From: Catonia carolina
Taxonomy: Eukaryota > Arthropoda > Insecta > Hemiptera > Achilidae
Reading direction: 5' to 3'
Length of the DNA: 64,000 nt
Assembly: GCA_035578175.1 (NCBI GenBank)
Contig: JAQMRL010000005.1
Coordinates: 58,385,722-58,449,721 of the forward strand
Numbering within the stretch: position 1 is the first letter of the stretch; the number at the start of each line of letters is the position of its first letter. This document shows positions 1 through 13,800 of this stretch, piece after piece. The notes under the pieces were generated by a model, which worked only from the letters and a program-made list of their open reading frames with translations, was not told the DNA's origin and ran no database searches. A program made the translations under genes and the position numbers.

Positions 1-27
1 GAAATAAATCAAATATTTTTAATGTTT

Positions 28-345
28 GCCCTCAACAGGCAAGTGGAGTGTTTAATTTTTCACACTCGATCTGCTAGTTCCACAGCTACAAAAAATTACT
101 TTGTTTTTTATCACATGGTCAGCCAATTATATGAGTGAAACAAGAACAGAAGAGGTAGAGGTGTAAAAGGCACTGTCAGATTTATCTCCTCTGAGAGTAA
201 TGATTTGCATCATTATACAGCTAGGCCCTGTGGTGAATGAAATAACGGTGTCATTTGCATGGTGGAAAATAGATGCTTTTAGAGAGCCAGGCATGCTGAT
301 AAGTATACTTTTCTACTCGGTGAGAAAGGCAAGTAAACACCCAAT
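28..345 (+). repeat. Family A SINE-like element, 3' truncated
   Basis: It starts GCCCTCAACAGGCAAGTGGAG and follows the family A consensus through the CTAGTTCC segment and the TGGTGAATGAA segment to GAGAAAGGCAA. The final hairpin and (AAC)n tail are missing. Confidence 0.75.
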
Positions 346-706
346 TTAACAATTATAGCCACTGAAAGTAACATGAGTGTCAATACTACAGAGCAAACAG
401 TTTGTGTAAATGGAATGCGTGTTTCATCTTCGGTTATTGAACCCATTTATTTGTATTTCACTATTAGTTGGATTACTCCATTTTACATAATATGTTTCTA
501 AATTACTCGATCAAGGTGTCACAGAAATGTTCAAAGAAAATATCGCAGAAGACTTTTAGAGTGGAGAGTCTAGAAGGCAAATAAGAATTATGTTTTTAAC
601 AAACAGTAGTAGCATATTGCTTCCCTCCACAAGCTGACTCTAGTCAGTGAAGCCATGTACTCCCTTAAAGCTTCTCCACATTTTTCATTTACTATTTCAT
701 TTTTTA

Positions 707-1505
707 CTTTCTCTTGCCTATATGTATATATAGGAAGGAAAGTATTGTTTTCATGTCGATTTTTCGAAATCGAGTTTTCTCCGGATCTGCACGTTTTCAG
801 ACCCCCTGAACCTAAAAAACAAGTTTTAAGCAATTGGTCTGTGTGTGTGTCTGTAAACAAAATATCTCAAGAATGGAACATCGTATGAACTTAAAACTTG
901 AAGCTTAAGTTAGATACTATTACTGGACCCGACACGAACATTTTCATCAAAATCGGTCAACCGGAAGTAGTAGTTTATTCGTGTAATTTTTCACTTTTAC
1001 AAGATATGGTAGGCGCCATGTCTGCTGAAATCTTGGAGAGGCTGTTTTCATGTAAAAATTTTGTTTTTTTTTTTATTTTACAGCAAACATTTTTTTATGT
1101 ACCCCTTAGTTTAGTGGTAATTAGCAATTTTCTGTTTTTTTTCCCACGAATACGTGTGAAAAATCGGTTTTTTTTTAGATTTCAGCCTTAGTTTGCATTT
1201 TACGACAAAAGTGTATAGGATCAAATTTATAGGAAATTAAAAGATTAGCCTACAACTTTTATTTAGAGCATTTTTCTCTACAGAGCTTAGTATTGCATGA
1301 AAGAGTGATTTTCCGTATTTTTAAACCAAACTGAAGTTGATTTTCATTTGCATCTTTCACTCATGATTAATATTAGGTTATGTTTTTGGGGGTTAGTTCT
1401 TTTGTTTATTTCGAAGTTTTATTACTAATGTTAGGTTATATTGTAAAGTATTTGCATTGGCAAGAAAAAATTGTGTGTGTGTTTCACACCAGATTTTTTT
1501 GGCTT
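707..1505 (+). repeat. Family D repeat (long-terminal-inverted-repeat element), right arm lost
   Basis: It starts ACTTTCTCTTGCC, then GGAAAGTATTGTTTTCATG, then AACCGGAAGTAGTAGTTTA, and ends near TTGGCAAGAAAAAATTG and CACACCAGATTTTTTT. The same order occurs at 51117-52060 and in reverse at 21545-22316. No protein is encoded. The superfamily is unknown to me. Confidence 0.6.
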
Positions 1506-1649
1506 AAGCATGTCATGAAATGTGAGAATCAATTAATAACAGATGTACATAAAATTTGTGCTCATCAAAATGTTTTTGTATTTCATACTGTAGATCCCAC
1601 TTGCAAGGAAATAATAATTTTAAAAAAATGAAAAAGAAAAGCAACTTAC

Positions 1650-1826
1650 ATCTTTATACCTGTCATTAAGTATTTTTGGTACTAAAATGAAGTCAGGGTA
1701 TCCAACTTTTAATATCATAGTGTTCACCTTATCTGTTGCCAGCATTTTGGTCTCGTCTCCAATCCAATTTGTCAGTTGAAGAATTTCATTGAACGATTGT
1801 TGAATTTCTTTTGTCATTGTTAACGT
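1650..1826 (-). CDS. M13 peptidase exon 10 (last exon in the window)
   Basis: The 177-bp exon goes from TTTTACAG to GAT/GTAAGT, phase 0 at both ends. It encodes TNWIGDETKMLATDKVNTM and VGYPDFILVP, matching the M13 pattern L.WMD..T...A..K.......GYPD. The downstream exons with HExxH are outside the window. Confidence 0.93.
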
Positions 1827-4800
1827 CTGTAAAACACCAATTATATTAATGTAAAATCCTATGGCAGGCCACTCTTAAAATATGCCAGAAAATGTTCAGT
1901 TTAAATTTCAGCAATTTATTACTTTTTTAATTTTAACTTAATAATATGATACATGTAAATAATAGCAATTATTTTAGTTCAAGTTCTTACAATTCAAAAC
2001 GTGTTACTTTAAATAAAAAGTTGTGGATAGGAACATCCAACAGAAATCTTCTGACTTAAAAAATAAAATGTTATAACAATAGACTTTTAACAATTTTATA
2101 TATGAACTAGAATTTCAAAAAAACAATCAGAGTAGAGTTCTAACAATATTCTACATTATGTTTATTAATTCTATTATTTCTTGCTCAGAGGAGGTGATGT
2201 TTAGTATGTTTGTTCTCTAAGAACTATGTATCAAATTATAAGCAAATGTATTGATTTATCCATAACTAGGGTTATTACATTATTGTGGTTCAAGAGATTG
2301 TGTCACATGCAATTACGTAACTCAAAAAAGCATTCAAGAATGAAGAGTCATAAACATCAACTGAACATTGAAATATCGGTAAAGGAATATTCAAAAGTAG
2401 AAATTAGTAGAAATTTCAGTTGTTAAAAAGCAGCGTCAGCAATAGACAACAGTACATTTTAAGCAAACTACTATGATAAAATGCCCTTCGGGCTGAATTT
2501 TTACCGGTGTGGCATAATAGTACAGAAAATTAGAGACACGATCAAACTTTCTATTAGTGCGATTGTGCGTTTGTCTCCGAGTGGAGACAAAAAAAAACAG
2601 GAAAGATTCCGTGGAACCCACCTGAGCAGTGGACTATATACATAGCGTGCTAATTTAGTGTCTTATAGAAAAGTTTCATTCAGTTGGCTTACCCGAAAAT
2701 GTGATATGAAGATAAAAGTAAAAATGTTACCTCTTTGTCCAATCTGAATTGGCGCGCATAGCTATAGAGTTGTGATCATACCTCTCTTCTTCCCTTGCCT
2801 ATATATACAAGATAACATACAAACAACGTGACAAAAATTGAGTGAATTGTTTATTTATTTTTATCAATTAGAAGGATAAAATGTTTAAACAGCCTGTGGT
2901 CTTTGGAAACGTCCTGTACTTGTATAGCTATTTGAAATGATGCGCTAATTCAGTTTCGACAAACTGTACCTCCTTTCACAACGTGATTACTTATGATGAG
3001 AGGGGTAAAAAGGGGAAAGACAGGAATGCAGAGATAGGAATACCCACTGTGCTGATTGCTGTCTTCTTCCAAGGAGTGATTTCTTCAATATTATGGAACG
3101 GTCTTAAGCCGATTTCTGGATACCCATATTAAACAATACAATGACAATAATATTAGCAGATATTTCAACTGGACACAGAATGTGCCGGCGGCTTAAATCA
3201 TTGAGCGCAAACAAAACAAGAGCGGCGCATTCAACCCTTTTATTGTAAATTTAAATAGTGGTACTAGGAATCACCAGCATTGAAAAAATTCATACCACTC
3301 TGTTCTAATGTTGATACAACATTCTATCTAATGTTGAAACACTTAAACACTTCCAACAACATTATAAATAAATTGTGAAAAAATAAAAGAGTTAATACAT
3401 TATTAAATACATACATCATTTCGACTTGTTTCTTGGAAATATTTCCGCACATACATAGCACCAACAGCCATACCCATATTGCTGTTTACTTGAGTCACAC
3501 AGTATTTCCACCTAGGTGGTGCTTTTTCACGACCAGCAAGAATATAATAAAACTCTTGTTTCGCCGCTTGATATCTATCATCTAGATTATTCACCCTGTG
3601 TCTGACAAACCGCCACAACAAATAGTTGGCAATCGTCCTAAAAAAAATAAATGTAAATAATTTAAACATTACGTATTTTCAAGAGCACAAATATTTTCAA
3701 GTTTTAGCCTCACTAAGGGGAAAACTTAATGAGATTGCCAGTATCTGAATACGCTCCATTATGACAATACGCCAAATCACTGTAATAAACAGAAATGTTA
3801 TTTTTTTTAAATATATGAATTAATATTAGAAACAAGATTGTTAAGTCTATAAGTGTTTGGCGGAAAATTGCCGACATTATAACAGCAATTTGTCTCGTTA
3901 AATTAATGACTTTGTTTTTTCTAAAAACGCATGTACAAGCAGTGGTGTGGTGTATTGAACCTTACATGTGGCAAATACACAACAAAGGACAGAGTATAAT
4001 CGTTGAATGTTTATCAAATTCTATTGGTTTAAAAGATTTAAGAGAGTGTGCATGATTGGCCAAATTTAAATAAAACGGTTTCAGTGAAGGTTACTGGGGA
4101 GACGCTAGTTTTTGACTAGAAGGGTAGACTGTATGATCATTCAGTGAACTGGAAGGTTTATGGTCAACCGCGAAAAGTGCAAATATGTGTGATATGTGTG
4201 ACAACATCGATACATCGAAGTTACCATCTTTGCAAATACGTCACCAAACTAGGACACCATCAGAATACACGTCATCTAAAAGTCATGACAAGGTAATAAT
4301 TTTTATTGTAAATGGTACCATAATAATAGTAAATTTAGTGTCATTATAATGTAATTTCAGTTCAATTAGATATAGCTTTTAAAATTTACCTGAATTCTTT
4401 AATGTTTTATTAGATTAAATTTAAGTCATTTTTCAAAACTGTTTTATTTTATTTTACACAACAACCTTCTCAACTTAAGTTATTCTTTTCCAGAACCTGT
4501 GGCTGATGTATAAAGATTTTGAAAGTAAATTTTAAATTATTTTTTCAGTTTTATTATTTTATTTTTTTATGTAAATATTTTAATTTTTTCAGTTACTACA
4601 TCACATATATCATTGTGACAGAGTTGCTAGCCAAGACCTGTATGTCAATACTCCCCCAACCCCTCTACTGCCCAGATGTTGCTCTTTGCAATTTTTTCCT
4701 CTTCCCAAAGCTCAAAAGGAACCTGAAAAGACACCATTTTGGGATGGATGCAGCAGTTCAAAGGGCTACAATGTAGCAGTTCAAAGGGCTACAATGTAGC

Positions 4801-7800
4801 ATCTGAACAGCATAGCAATTGAAGACTTACAGGACGCATACTAAAACTGGAAAAATGCTGGCACCAATGTATCAGCAACTAAGGAGAATACTTCAAAGAA
4901 TTTTAAATCGCTGAACAAATATGTGCAATATTATTTTTATAGCTTCAATATGGATACATATTGAACACACACTGTAAGCAAAATAAATAACTAAAATAAA
5001 AATGAAACATTGTTTACAAACCTGGATGGTGTTTTACTAAGAAGTACAACGAGATCCTGGACATAACGCAATGCAAATATCACAACAGGTTCAGTAATAC
5101 TACAACTTCTGTTTAGTACAATTGTCAAATATCTTTGCCAGTCTACTTGAGGCACGTACGCCTTCAGTTCTCCAACTGTCATTCTTTGATAAAGTCCACT
5201 CACGTTACGCCTCTCATTCGATGCTAATGTTATCTGAAATTGTTTTTGAAACAAACTTAATTAATTTTTTTTGTAAGTAGATAATTTTTATCAGGGATTA
5301 CCGCAAAAGTGATTTTTCACAAGTGATGATAGTTCAGGCTGGCACAGAGGTTGTTTGACGATTAATAAATGTTATGTTAACTCCTAATGTCAACTATTCT
5401 TTAAAAAAATGTGGTTCAGCATTAAATTTATTCAACTTTAGAGGTCGTAGTGGCCCCACAAATCATTGATTTGCTGATTCCCAGAAAATGGCTTTCATCG
5501 AGCAAACAAACATGCACATCCTTGTCAAGTTATAGTATCTGCACTCTCATGGTCTAGGACTCCTATGACTGGCAACCACTGCCTTCTGCCTGTTGCATGA
5601 CGTTGAGCACTCATCCATATTCCAGAAAAGTCCCTGCTGCTTATCCAATGAACCCCCAACAAATACAGTAAATGAAGAAAGTTCCAAAATCCAAAATCCA
5701 TATTTGAAAAAATTCAGTTGTTTTATTTTTTCATCAGAGTACCTCAATTTCAGGTCTACATGTCTAACTGCAAAAACACCTCAGGTGTTAGTAATGATAA
5801 CATTTTTTTTTAAATGTCAGTTCAATCAAGTATTACTTTTTGCGTATTTTTTCTAGGATAAATAATATACTAGTATACTGAAGAACATATTTAAATTACA
5901 GTTCTTAGGCTGTGTTCACAGTGCAGCATGCTAGCCTAGCATACTCACATAGTGTGCATGCTATGTAAAAACAAAACAATAGTTCTAGGTTGGAGTGTGC
6001 ACAAAGAACCAGATCACACGTAGCATATACACGTTTTGTTTTTGCACCTAACAAACTGGAGTTGTGCGATGTGCTGATTGGCTGGCCCAATGGCGTTCTT
6101 TTCTTCAGCTTGGTCAGGTAGACAACACAAACGTTTCAAGTTTGCATGCATCAGGGTAAGGTCTAACTGCATTGCATTTAGTTTTCAGTCTTCAACTCTT
6201 GATACTGTATTTTAAATGAGTGACATAAAAGAGAAACTTATTTCTGCAATTAAAATCTATCTAAAGAAATGTGGACAAATGTGAAAAAACCATGATAATA
6301 GATATATTTAAGTAAAAAGTGGAAAATGTTTGCAATGGAGATTGGTTGTACAGGTACCTAAATAACGTTTGATAAAATAGTATTGCTATGAATCAAAAAT
6401 GTAGACTGGAGAAATACCTAGAAAATTTTACTTAATTAAAAAAAATGGAAAAAATACCCAAATAAAATTGGAAAAAACTTTAAATTAAATTTATCCATTA
6501 TACAGTAATTTACTCCATAGAAATTATTTCTCCCAAAAAGACATTTCGCACAACAACCTACATATTATAATACGCTAATGAATATCTGGTAATATTCAGT
6601 AACATACTTGAAAATTTAGAAAAATGTTTTATCTTTACGTACTGAAAATATATTTAATTAATACAAAACAACACGAAATGTACAAAACAACACGAAATGA
6701 CAGTAGTTGAGAGGATGAGTGATGTAAACATCCACGATGTAGACTGCGGTCTGCACACCCATAATCCAATATGCAATTTGCGATGTGCTTTAACTATGTG
6801 AGTATGCTGTGCAAGTATGCTGCGCTGTGCATGTACCCTTATGCTTCAGGGGGGAGACTAGTAAAGAAATAAAAATTGTTGTATTAAATTTCTTGCTTGA
6901 TCACCATGTATACTTATTTTACACTACAGATAGGTTCATGAGAAAATAAAAATTTAATTTATAAAAAAAAATAGTACTTACTCTAGCCAAAGCTGTTTCA
7001 AAAGCGACAATTTCGTCAGCTTGACTTTCGGCATTTTCTGGTGGAGACCCAAGTAACGTAGCAATTTTGATCATGTAAGTTTTATAAGCTTCCAAATAGA
7101 TGCGATTAGTCGGTTGCAGATAGTAATCACGGCTTGGCAGTCCTAAACTCGTTTCATCAAACTAAATTGGAATTAGAATTTCCTAAAAATTACTTTTTCT
7201 ACTTATATCTAATATGTAAATCATAAAATAAATGAATGGATGCCCTGATGGTTCAAATGATAATACCTGTCATTTAGCTAGGCTTGGCTATCTGAACATC
7301 TTAACAGTCTATGGATTACAACAAATTTGCCAGATTATATGATACAATATTTCTAACAGCAGCTTACCATGGTTCAATTCTATCTCATATAGTTATGCCA
7401 TATTAGTTCAGATATCTCATATTAGAGATATTAGTTCAGGGTTATTCATCAAAGATTAACATAAAAATGAGTTTTTAATATTTATAAAAATGCTATTAAG
7501 TTGCTGATTATTTTTCATGTTTATAATGCCATACATAAATTTTCATCTTACAAACTTTTAATGTAATTATTAGTAACTAAAATATTCTAGAGTAAATAAG
7601 TGTGTACTTTCCTAAGTTAACAAAACTAAAAATTTGATTTTAAAAATTTTTATCCCAGTATTTTTATTTTGTACAGTGCATAAATGGTTTTTGATGTGAT
7701 TGTTTTTTATTAATTAAAAAGGAAATTTCCACAAAAAATGTTTAAGTAGAAATTTTTATCTTTTGTATTTTCTTTTTAAATTGTAAAAAAAATATGTTAT

Positions 7801-10800
7801 AAGTTTAATGTCATACAAGATCAATTCAATATGAAGAAGAAAAAATCATTAAAATATCTTGAAAAATAGCCAAGTTATGGATAGATATATAAAATGTTGC
7901 ATATAGCACAAAAATAGGCTGGCATTTTTAAGCAGAACCTAGTGGAAAATACCTGGTATTTTTCAGTAGGAACTCACAATATTCTCCTGGCTCTGTTAGG
8001 GTTAAGTATAAGATATTTATGGTGCATCTCATATTGTGTAGATACCCTTGAACATACACCACTGCTTCTAACCAATACTAAACGTACTGTGTAGTTTTCT
8101 CTGTGCTTGATTCCTCTTCCCAGTATATTTGGTCCAAAGTAACAATCTCCTATCACATGTCCCAATGATATGAGGATGGTATGACGGGTAAATAAGGTTA
8201 ATCTTAATAAGGTCGACCATTTCTGAGAGAGTATGTTTAATTGAACCCCAAACAACAAAGTACCTACACCAGTAACCACTATCTAGTATCCAAATTTGTA
8301 CAAAGATAACCTTTACTACTTTTAGAACCTTTACTAAGATTTAAACCACGGAACCTTCTCTCTGACAATAAACTATTAAACAGCTAATTCATGACAACGA
8401 CTTTACCACTAATAATATAAGATCGAGAATTATAAAACAAAAAGGAACATATTTACCTGTATGACATACTCATCAGAATTCTTAATGTCTGGTCCAACCC
8501 ATTCTGAGATCAAGACATCATTATTAAACAAACGCAGATTAGCCATCAATTCTATCCAATCAAATTTAGAAGGATCCCAGGATGGTTTCAAAATCGGCCA
8601 ATCACCTAATGCTCTTAACAGATCTATCAAAGGTCTATCACCTCTTTGTTCTAGAATATCTGAAACATGATATCAACAAAAATAATTACATTATAGTTGA
8701 AAGAGTATATTAAATTTTTGTTTTTCTTTTAATTAGGCAATAATTACTACAGAAGCCTTGGCTTGTGTGTAGGTAATGATATGAGATGGTATAAAGTTGA
8801 AAAATCCCATTCATGGCGATGAAAGGGATTTTTCAACTTTTGTTATGAGATGTGTCTCATAACTGGTGGCAATTTTTTTCTAAAGAACTTGTACTTTTTC
8901 ACTACTCATCTTATTTTCACTCACTATTTATTGTTAAACAAAAAATAATTATAACAGAAATTATACTTATTTTGTGAGAAAAATAAATCTTGATATTATC
9001 CAGAAAATAGGTAAAGAGGGTCTTCACCTACTTCCCCTGAATAGCTGCCACTGGTTGGTTGCTACCTAAAACAATTCTGCAGAGCTTTTACTAAACCAGG
9101 CCCTCAAATTGACGAGCCAGGAAATTTTTCTTCTACCAGGATTCCTTTTTCTTAAAAGTCTTTTAACTTTTGGTACTTTTACATTAACGGGGGGGGGGGG
9201 GGACACTCTAATTACTAGTCTAAACATTATAACATGATATCACTGTTATACATTAAATGATGTTTATTTCCAGTAACAAATTGTAACGTGGTTTTCACCA
9301 CTTTAAAGTGAAATACATAAACACAATTTTGTTGATCCAGAAACCAGAATGCATACGCAGACCATCGAGCTGTCGTGGGGCAGTGCTAAATGGTGAATCA
9401 ACTTATAATGTAAGTATATCATTGTTTCATGAGTGAGAGTACATTTCAGTGCATTTCCCACTGAAATCAGAGTGGCTCCCCGTTAATGTAAAAGTACCAA
9501 TTCTTCTCTTCCTTCTCTATCACTAAACCATTCTCCCCGATTACTCTACTCCCATCACACATTTCCCCCTAATTCATCCTTAACTGAACTCATCCGTTTC
9601 TCTTTTGATCTAGCCCTTGGTTTTTTTTCCTCCATTTCCAAGTACAGAATCCTTTTAGGTACCCTACCCTCCTCCATCTAACAGAGAAGACCAAACCATC
9701 GTATCGCTGTCTTTACAACTCTGAATATTGTCTCCAGTGAATAAATATTTTTTAAAGTAAGTATTTCAGAAACACCCTTTTTTCTGATACCGTTGTCTCA
9801 ACAACGGTATCAAAATCATTCATTAGTACTCCTCTATTACACCCAGCTAACCAAATAACTTTCTCCGCCAATATTACTAAACTTCTTAAGTTGAGTTCCT
9901 GTTAACTAATTGATTGGAGTGATCAGGAGACTCAATACTGATTTACAAACTTGTTTTGACTACATATCAAAAAATTTAAGAAGTAAAGTTAGGAAAAACA
10001 ATTATGATTACAATACTTTGTCTTACCAAGTACCAAGTACCTTGGGAAAATAATACAACGAAACATCAGGAATAAGGAAGTGATCAACAGCAGGTAACAA
10101 AAGATGGCCACCACACCCTAAAGATCCAATCTGTATAAGATGAAACCACTCTCCAGGCAAATCAAGATCAGACATTATAATACCATGATAAAACCTACGT
10201 GCCTGTACAGAAATGAATGCCTTAAAATGACTGAGAAGGATGGTATACCAGAAGCAGAGAAATTAATAACGACAAGAAAAACTAACAATTAATGAGGCAT
10301 GAAATTCTGCGAACATCTTTACAGAATCGATGACAAAAGAATTTTTAGAAATTAAACAACTGAGGTGTCAGATAAGTAATTTAGAGAAGTGGGTAGGATA
10401 TTAAGAAAACTGGAATAAACTGAGGAAAAATAATAGAGTAAACCAATTCTGACAGTTGATTGCTGACTTTAAGGGCTACTATGTAAAGTAACAGATGTAA
10501 TGGAAGAAATTCAACAGTTAAAGAATGTTCAGAATGTAGGCTGCAAAAAGAGCTTCCAGAAATGTCTAAAGTTACATTACATGGTCAAAGATATCTTGTA
10601 TAGAAAAGAAACTAATTCTTACCATGACTGATACAAGATTTGTAAAGATTTTTTGATTTGACATAAGCTTCAATATCGTTTTCTGTGATATCCTCTTCTA
10701 AAAGTTCTCTTAATACCAAATCTAATGATTCTCTCAGCATTTCAAACGTATCAAAAGTTGTCTTATCTTTTGGTATGGGATTTAATCTGGCCCAATTACC

Positions 10801-13800
10801 ACAAGCGTACTGGTAGAAATCTTCACAAGGATCTGCTGACATATCCATGTATTGTTTCATCAATTTAGCTAGAAAAAGTATAAAAAAAGAACTTTTAAAG
10901 GTTGTACACACTATATACATAAGTTTACACAGTTGAAATAAATGTAGGCTATAAATGGTGATTTAATTCCACAACAATCTTTTGGGTGATTCTATAGCTA
11001 AAAATAAGAAAAAAAGTTTATAAAGACAAAAATGTCCAGAAATTATTCATTAGTGAGTTACAGCTGGCAAACTTTGTGAAATCTTATGGTTTTTGATATG
11101 AAAAGTTGAATAAAATAAGTTTCAGAACTTAACTTTGTCCCCCATAGTTTTAAAGGTACCTGACCTCTAAAACACAAAAATTAAGAATTCCCACCTTGAT
11201 CTCCTGATCACACCCCATCAGACTTTTTCCTGTGGGGTTGAATGAAGTCAATAATTTATTCAAAACCGACTATTACACACAATTATGTAAGTAATAGAGT
11301 AATAGAATCTGCAGAAACTGTTAAGAATAGTCATGCCATTATTGATTCACAGTAGAAAACAACGGATGCACAGAACAAAATAAGGTTAATTTTGAAAAAC
11401 TTTGGACTTTTAAAGGTACCTGACCTCTAAAACACAAAAATTAAGAATTCCCACCACGATCCCTGATCGCACCCCATCAGACTTTTTCCTGTAGGGTTGA
11501 ATGAAGTCGATAATTTACTCAATACCGACTATTACGCACAATTATGTAAGGAATAGAGTAATAGAATCTGCAGAACCTGTTAAGAATATTCATGCCATTA
11601 TGGATTCACAGTAGACAAGAATGGATGCGCTATACGAAACAAGGTGAATTTTGAGCAACTTTGGAGGTAATATTGGATTCAACAATAAAATTGTTGTATC
11701 CAATATTGTTTTCATACAATATCAAACAGTATCCACGAGGTGCTACCAAAAAGTTACCAGACTAGGATTATTTTTTTCCTTTTTTGCTTACCTAGGTCAC
11801 TAATGGCTCCCATCCCTTTCAAAGTAGTTTCCTTGCGATCATTACAATAAATCCAGCGTTGAATTTTCGGTAACAACATAACAAAGTCACAGAGGGCTGA
11901 ATCTGGTGAATATGGAAGGTGTGGGACTGTGACAAAATTGTTTAAAACCAAATTCAAATTCATTAAAGCGTAAGCAGATGCCTTATCGTAAAGCAACAGC
12001 CAGTTTTCCATAATTCGGGCATTTTCGTCACATATTTTCTCTCAGTCGCATCAAAACTTCACAATAAAATATGATTATTTGACTACGGTCTTCGTGAATT
12101 AGTTGTCGATTTTTTTCGACATTTTTATCCATTTTGCTCGTGGAAGGTTATCTTGAAAGATTATCATCTTCAAGTGAACTTCTGCCGGCCTTGAAACGAG
12201 CGTATCACTCAAAAACGAGTGTATCACCCCAAGTTTAAAACAGCACTTGATGTCAGCTCGTTGCTCTAATTTATCAGACTTCATAAATTCGCATATGAAT
12301 GTTAACACACGATTCGTAGACTGAACCACAACCTCACAATGCAACAAAACTCTAGAGCGGACGCCAAATAAACTTGCCGGTGTATCTACGCGAACAGTTT
12401 AGATTCAGTTGGTAGATTTCGTGTCTTAGTACCGAACTGCCTATTAAATCACATGGTCTAAACGAAAATTGTAAAATGTAAATTATCATCTATTAACGAC
12501 GTTAAAAACATTCATTGTAAACATAGTATACAACAAATTAACGCCCACCAAATACAACACATTACAGATTAATGTTTTCAGGTTAGCTGATATATAACGT
12601 TGCGAGAACGACGTGACTCTGATCACAGCTAGTACAGAACTGACCCCCACCACTCGCTGAGGCAACCAAGCGCGCCATTACCAAAATAAACCTTCTGCAC
12701 ACTTCAGAAAACCGGCAAGCTTTTTGGCGTCCGCTCTACATACACTCATTAGGTATTACGTAATCAGACGCTAATTGTTGTACAGTCACGTTCAACAGCC
12801 GTGTCGAGTAAAGTCCGGAAAATTTCTGATAGAATCTCTTACTAAAGCAAACTAGGAGCGTAGAGACCTAGATCACAGCACAGAGGCAATTGACTTTCGA
12901 TAATCGTATCCTGCGTTGTCACGCTGTGGTCCAGCTATGGATCGCAGCCAAGCAAAAGTCATTTGGAGACCGGTGGAACAGAGTGTGACTTAGCGAAGGG
13001 GAAACCTCACACACGCTTTGGCTTTTATTGGCTGGATTTCATCTGCAGTCTTTAGTTCGTTGGGGTACAATATCAAATTTTCATTTAATTTCTTGAGTTC
13101 TATAAATGTCTCAACCCAGATCTAACCGGTGTTTTGTAAATTTCTTCCAGGGGAGCCATACCATTAATTTATTATGATTCATAATAAATGTTTAAATTTT
13201 GGTCTAAAAATTTTTTTTTTAATTTTAGTCTACATGCTAAAAAAGATAAACAAATAGGCTATATATTGGAAAGTACCTTGAGATTTTCTGATTGAATTCT
13301 TGTCACTCGCTTCTTTCCAGAATAACTGTTTTTGCACCGGTGGATATTCACTTATAATTTTTCCCTGCTGTTGATAATGATTTTCACATTTATTATTTAA
13401 TGTGTATTCTGTATCACCACCATTACCTCCATCCAAATCTTGGGGCTTGTGTACGTTCATCATCATATCATGCCTGACATCATGGAAAATACAATAAAAT
13501 AAACTGGTGTGAAAGATCACACGACTTTCTCTTGTTAATTAAATAATTTAACACTTTAGCTACCATGTGCATTATATGCAAGCACAAGTGTCAGTTACAA
13601 AATGCCATGTGTATTATATGCGAGCACAAGCGTCAGTTACAAAATACCATGTGCATTATATGCGAACACAAGTGTCAGTTACCAATACCATGTGCATTAT
13701 ATGTGACCAGACAAAAAATTAATTTTAAAAGCGTGTTTTTTTTGTTTGTTTTTTTTTTTTGGTTTAACGTTCGACTCTTGTGCAATTACTGCTAATGCAG

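Noticed and set aside
13563..13710. CRISPR-like array
   Set aside because: Units are contiguous and near identical with no unique spacers; this is a eukaryotic minisatellite.
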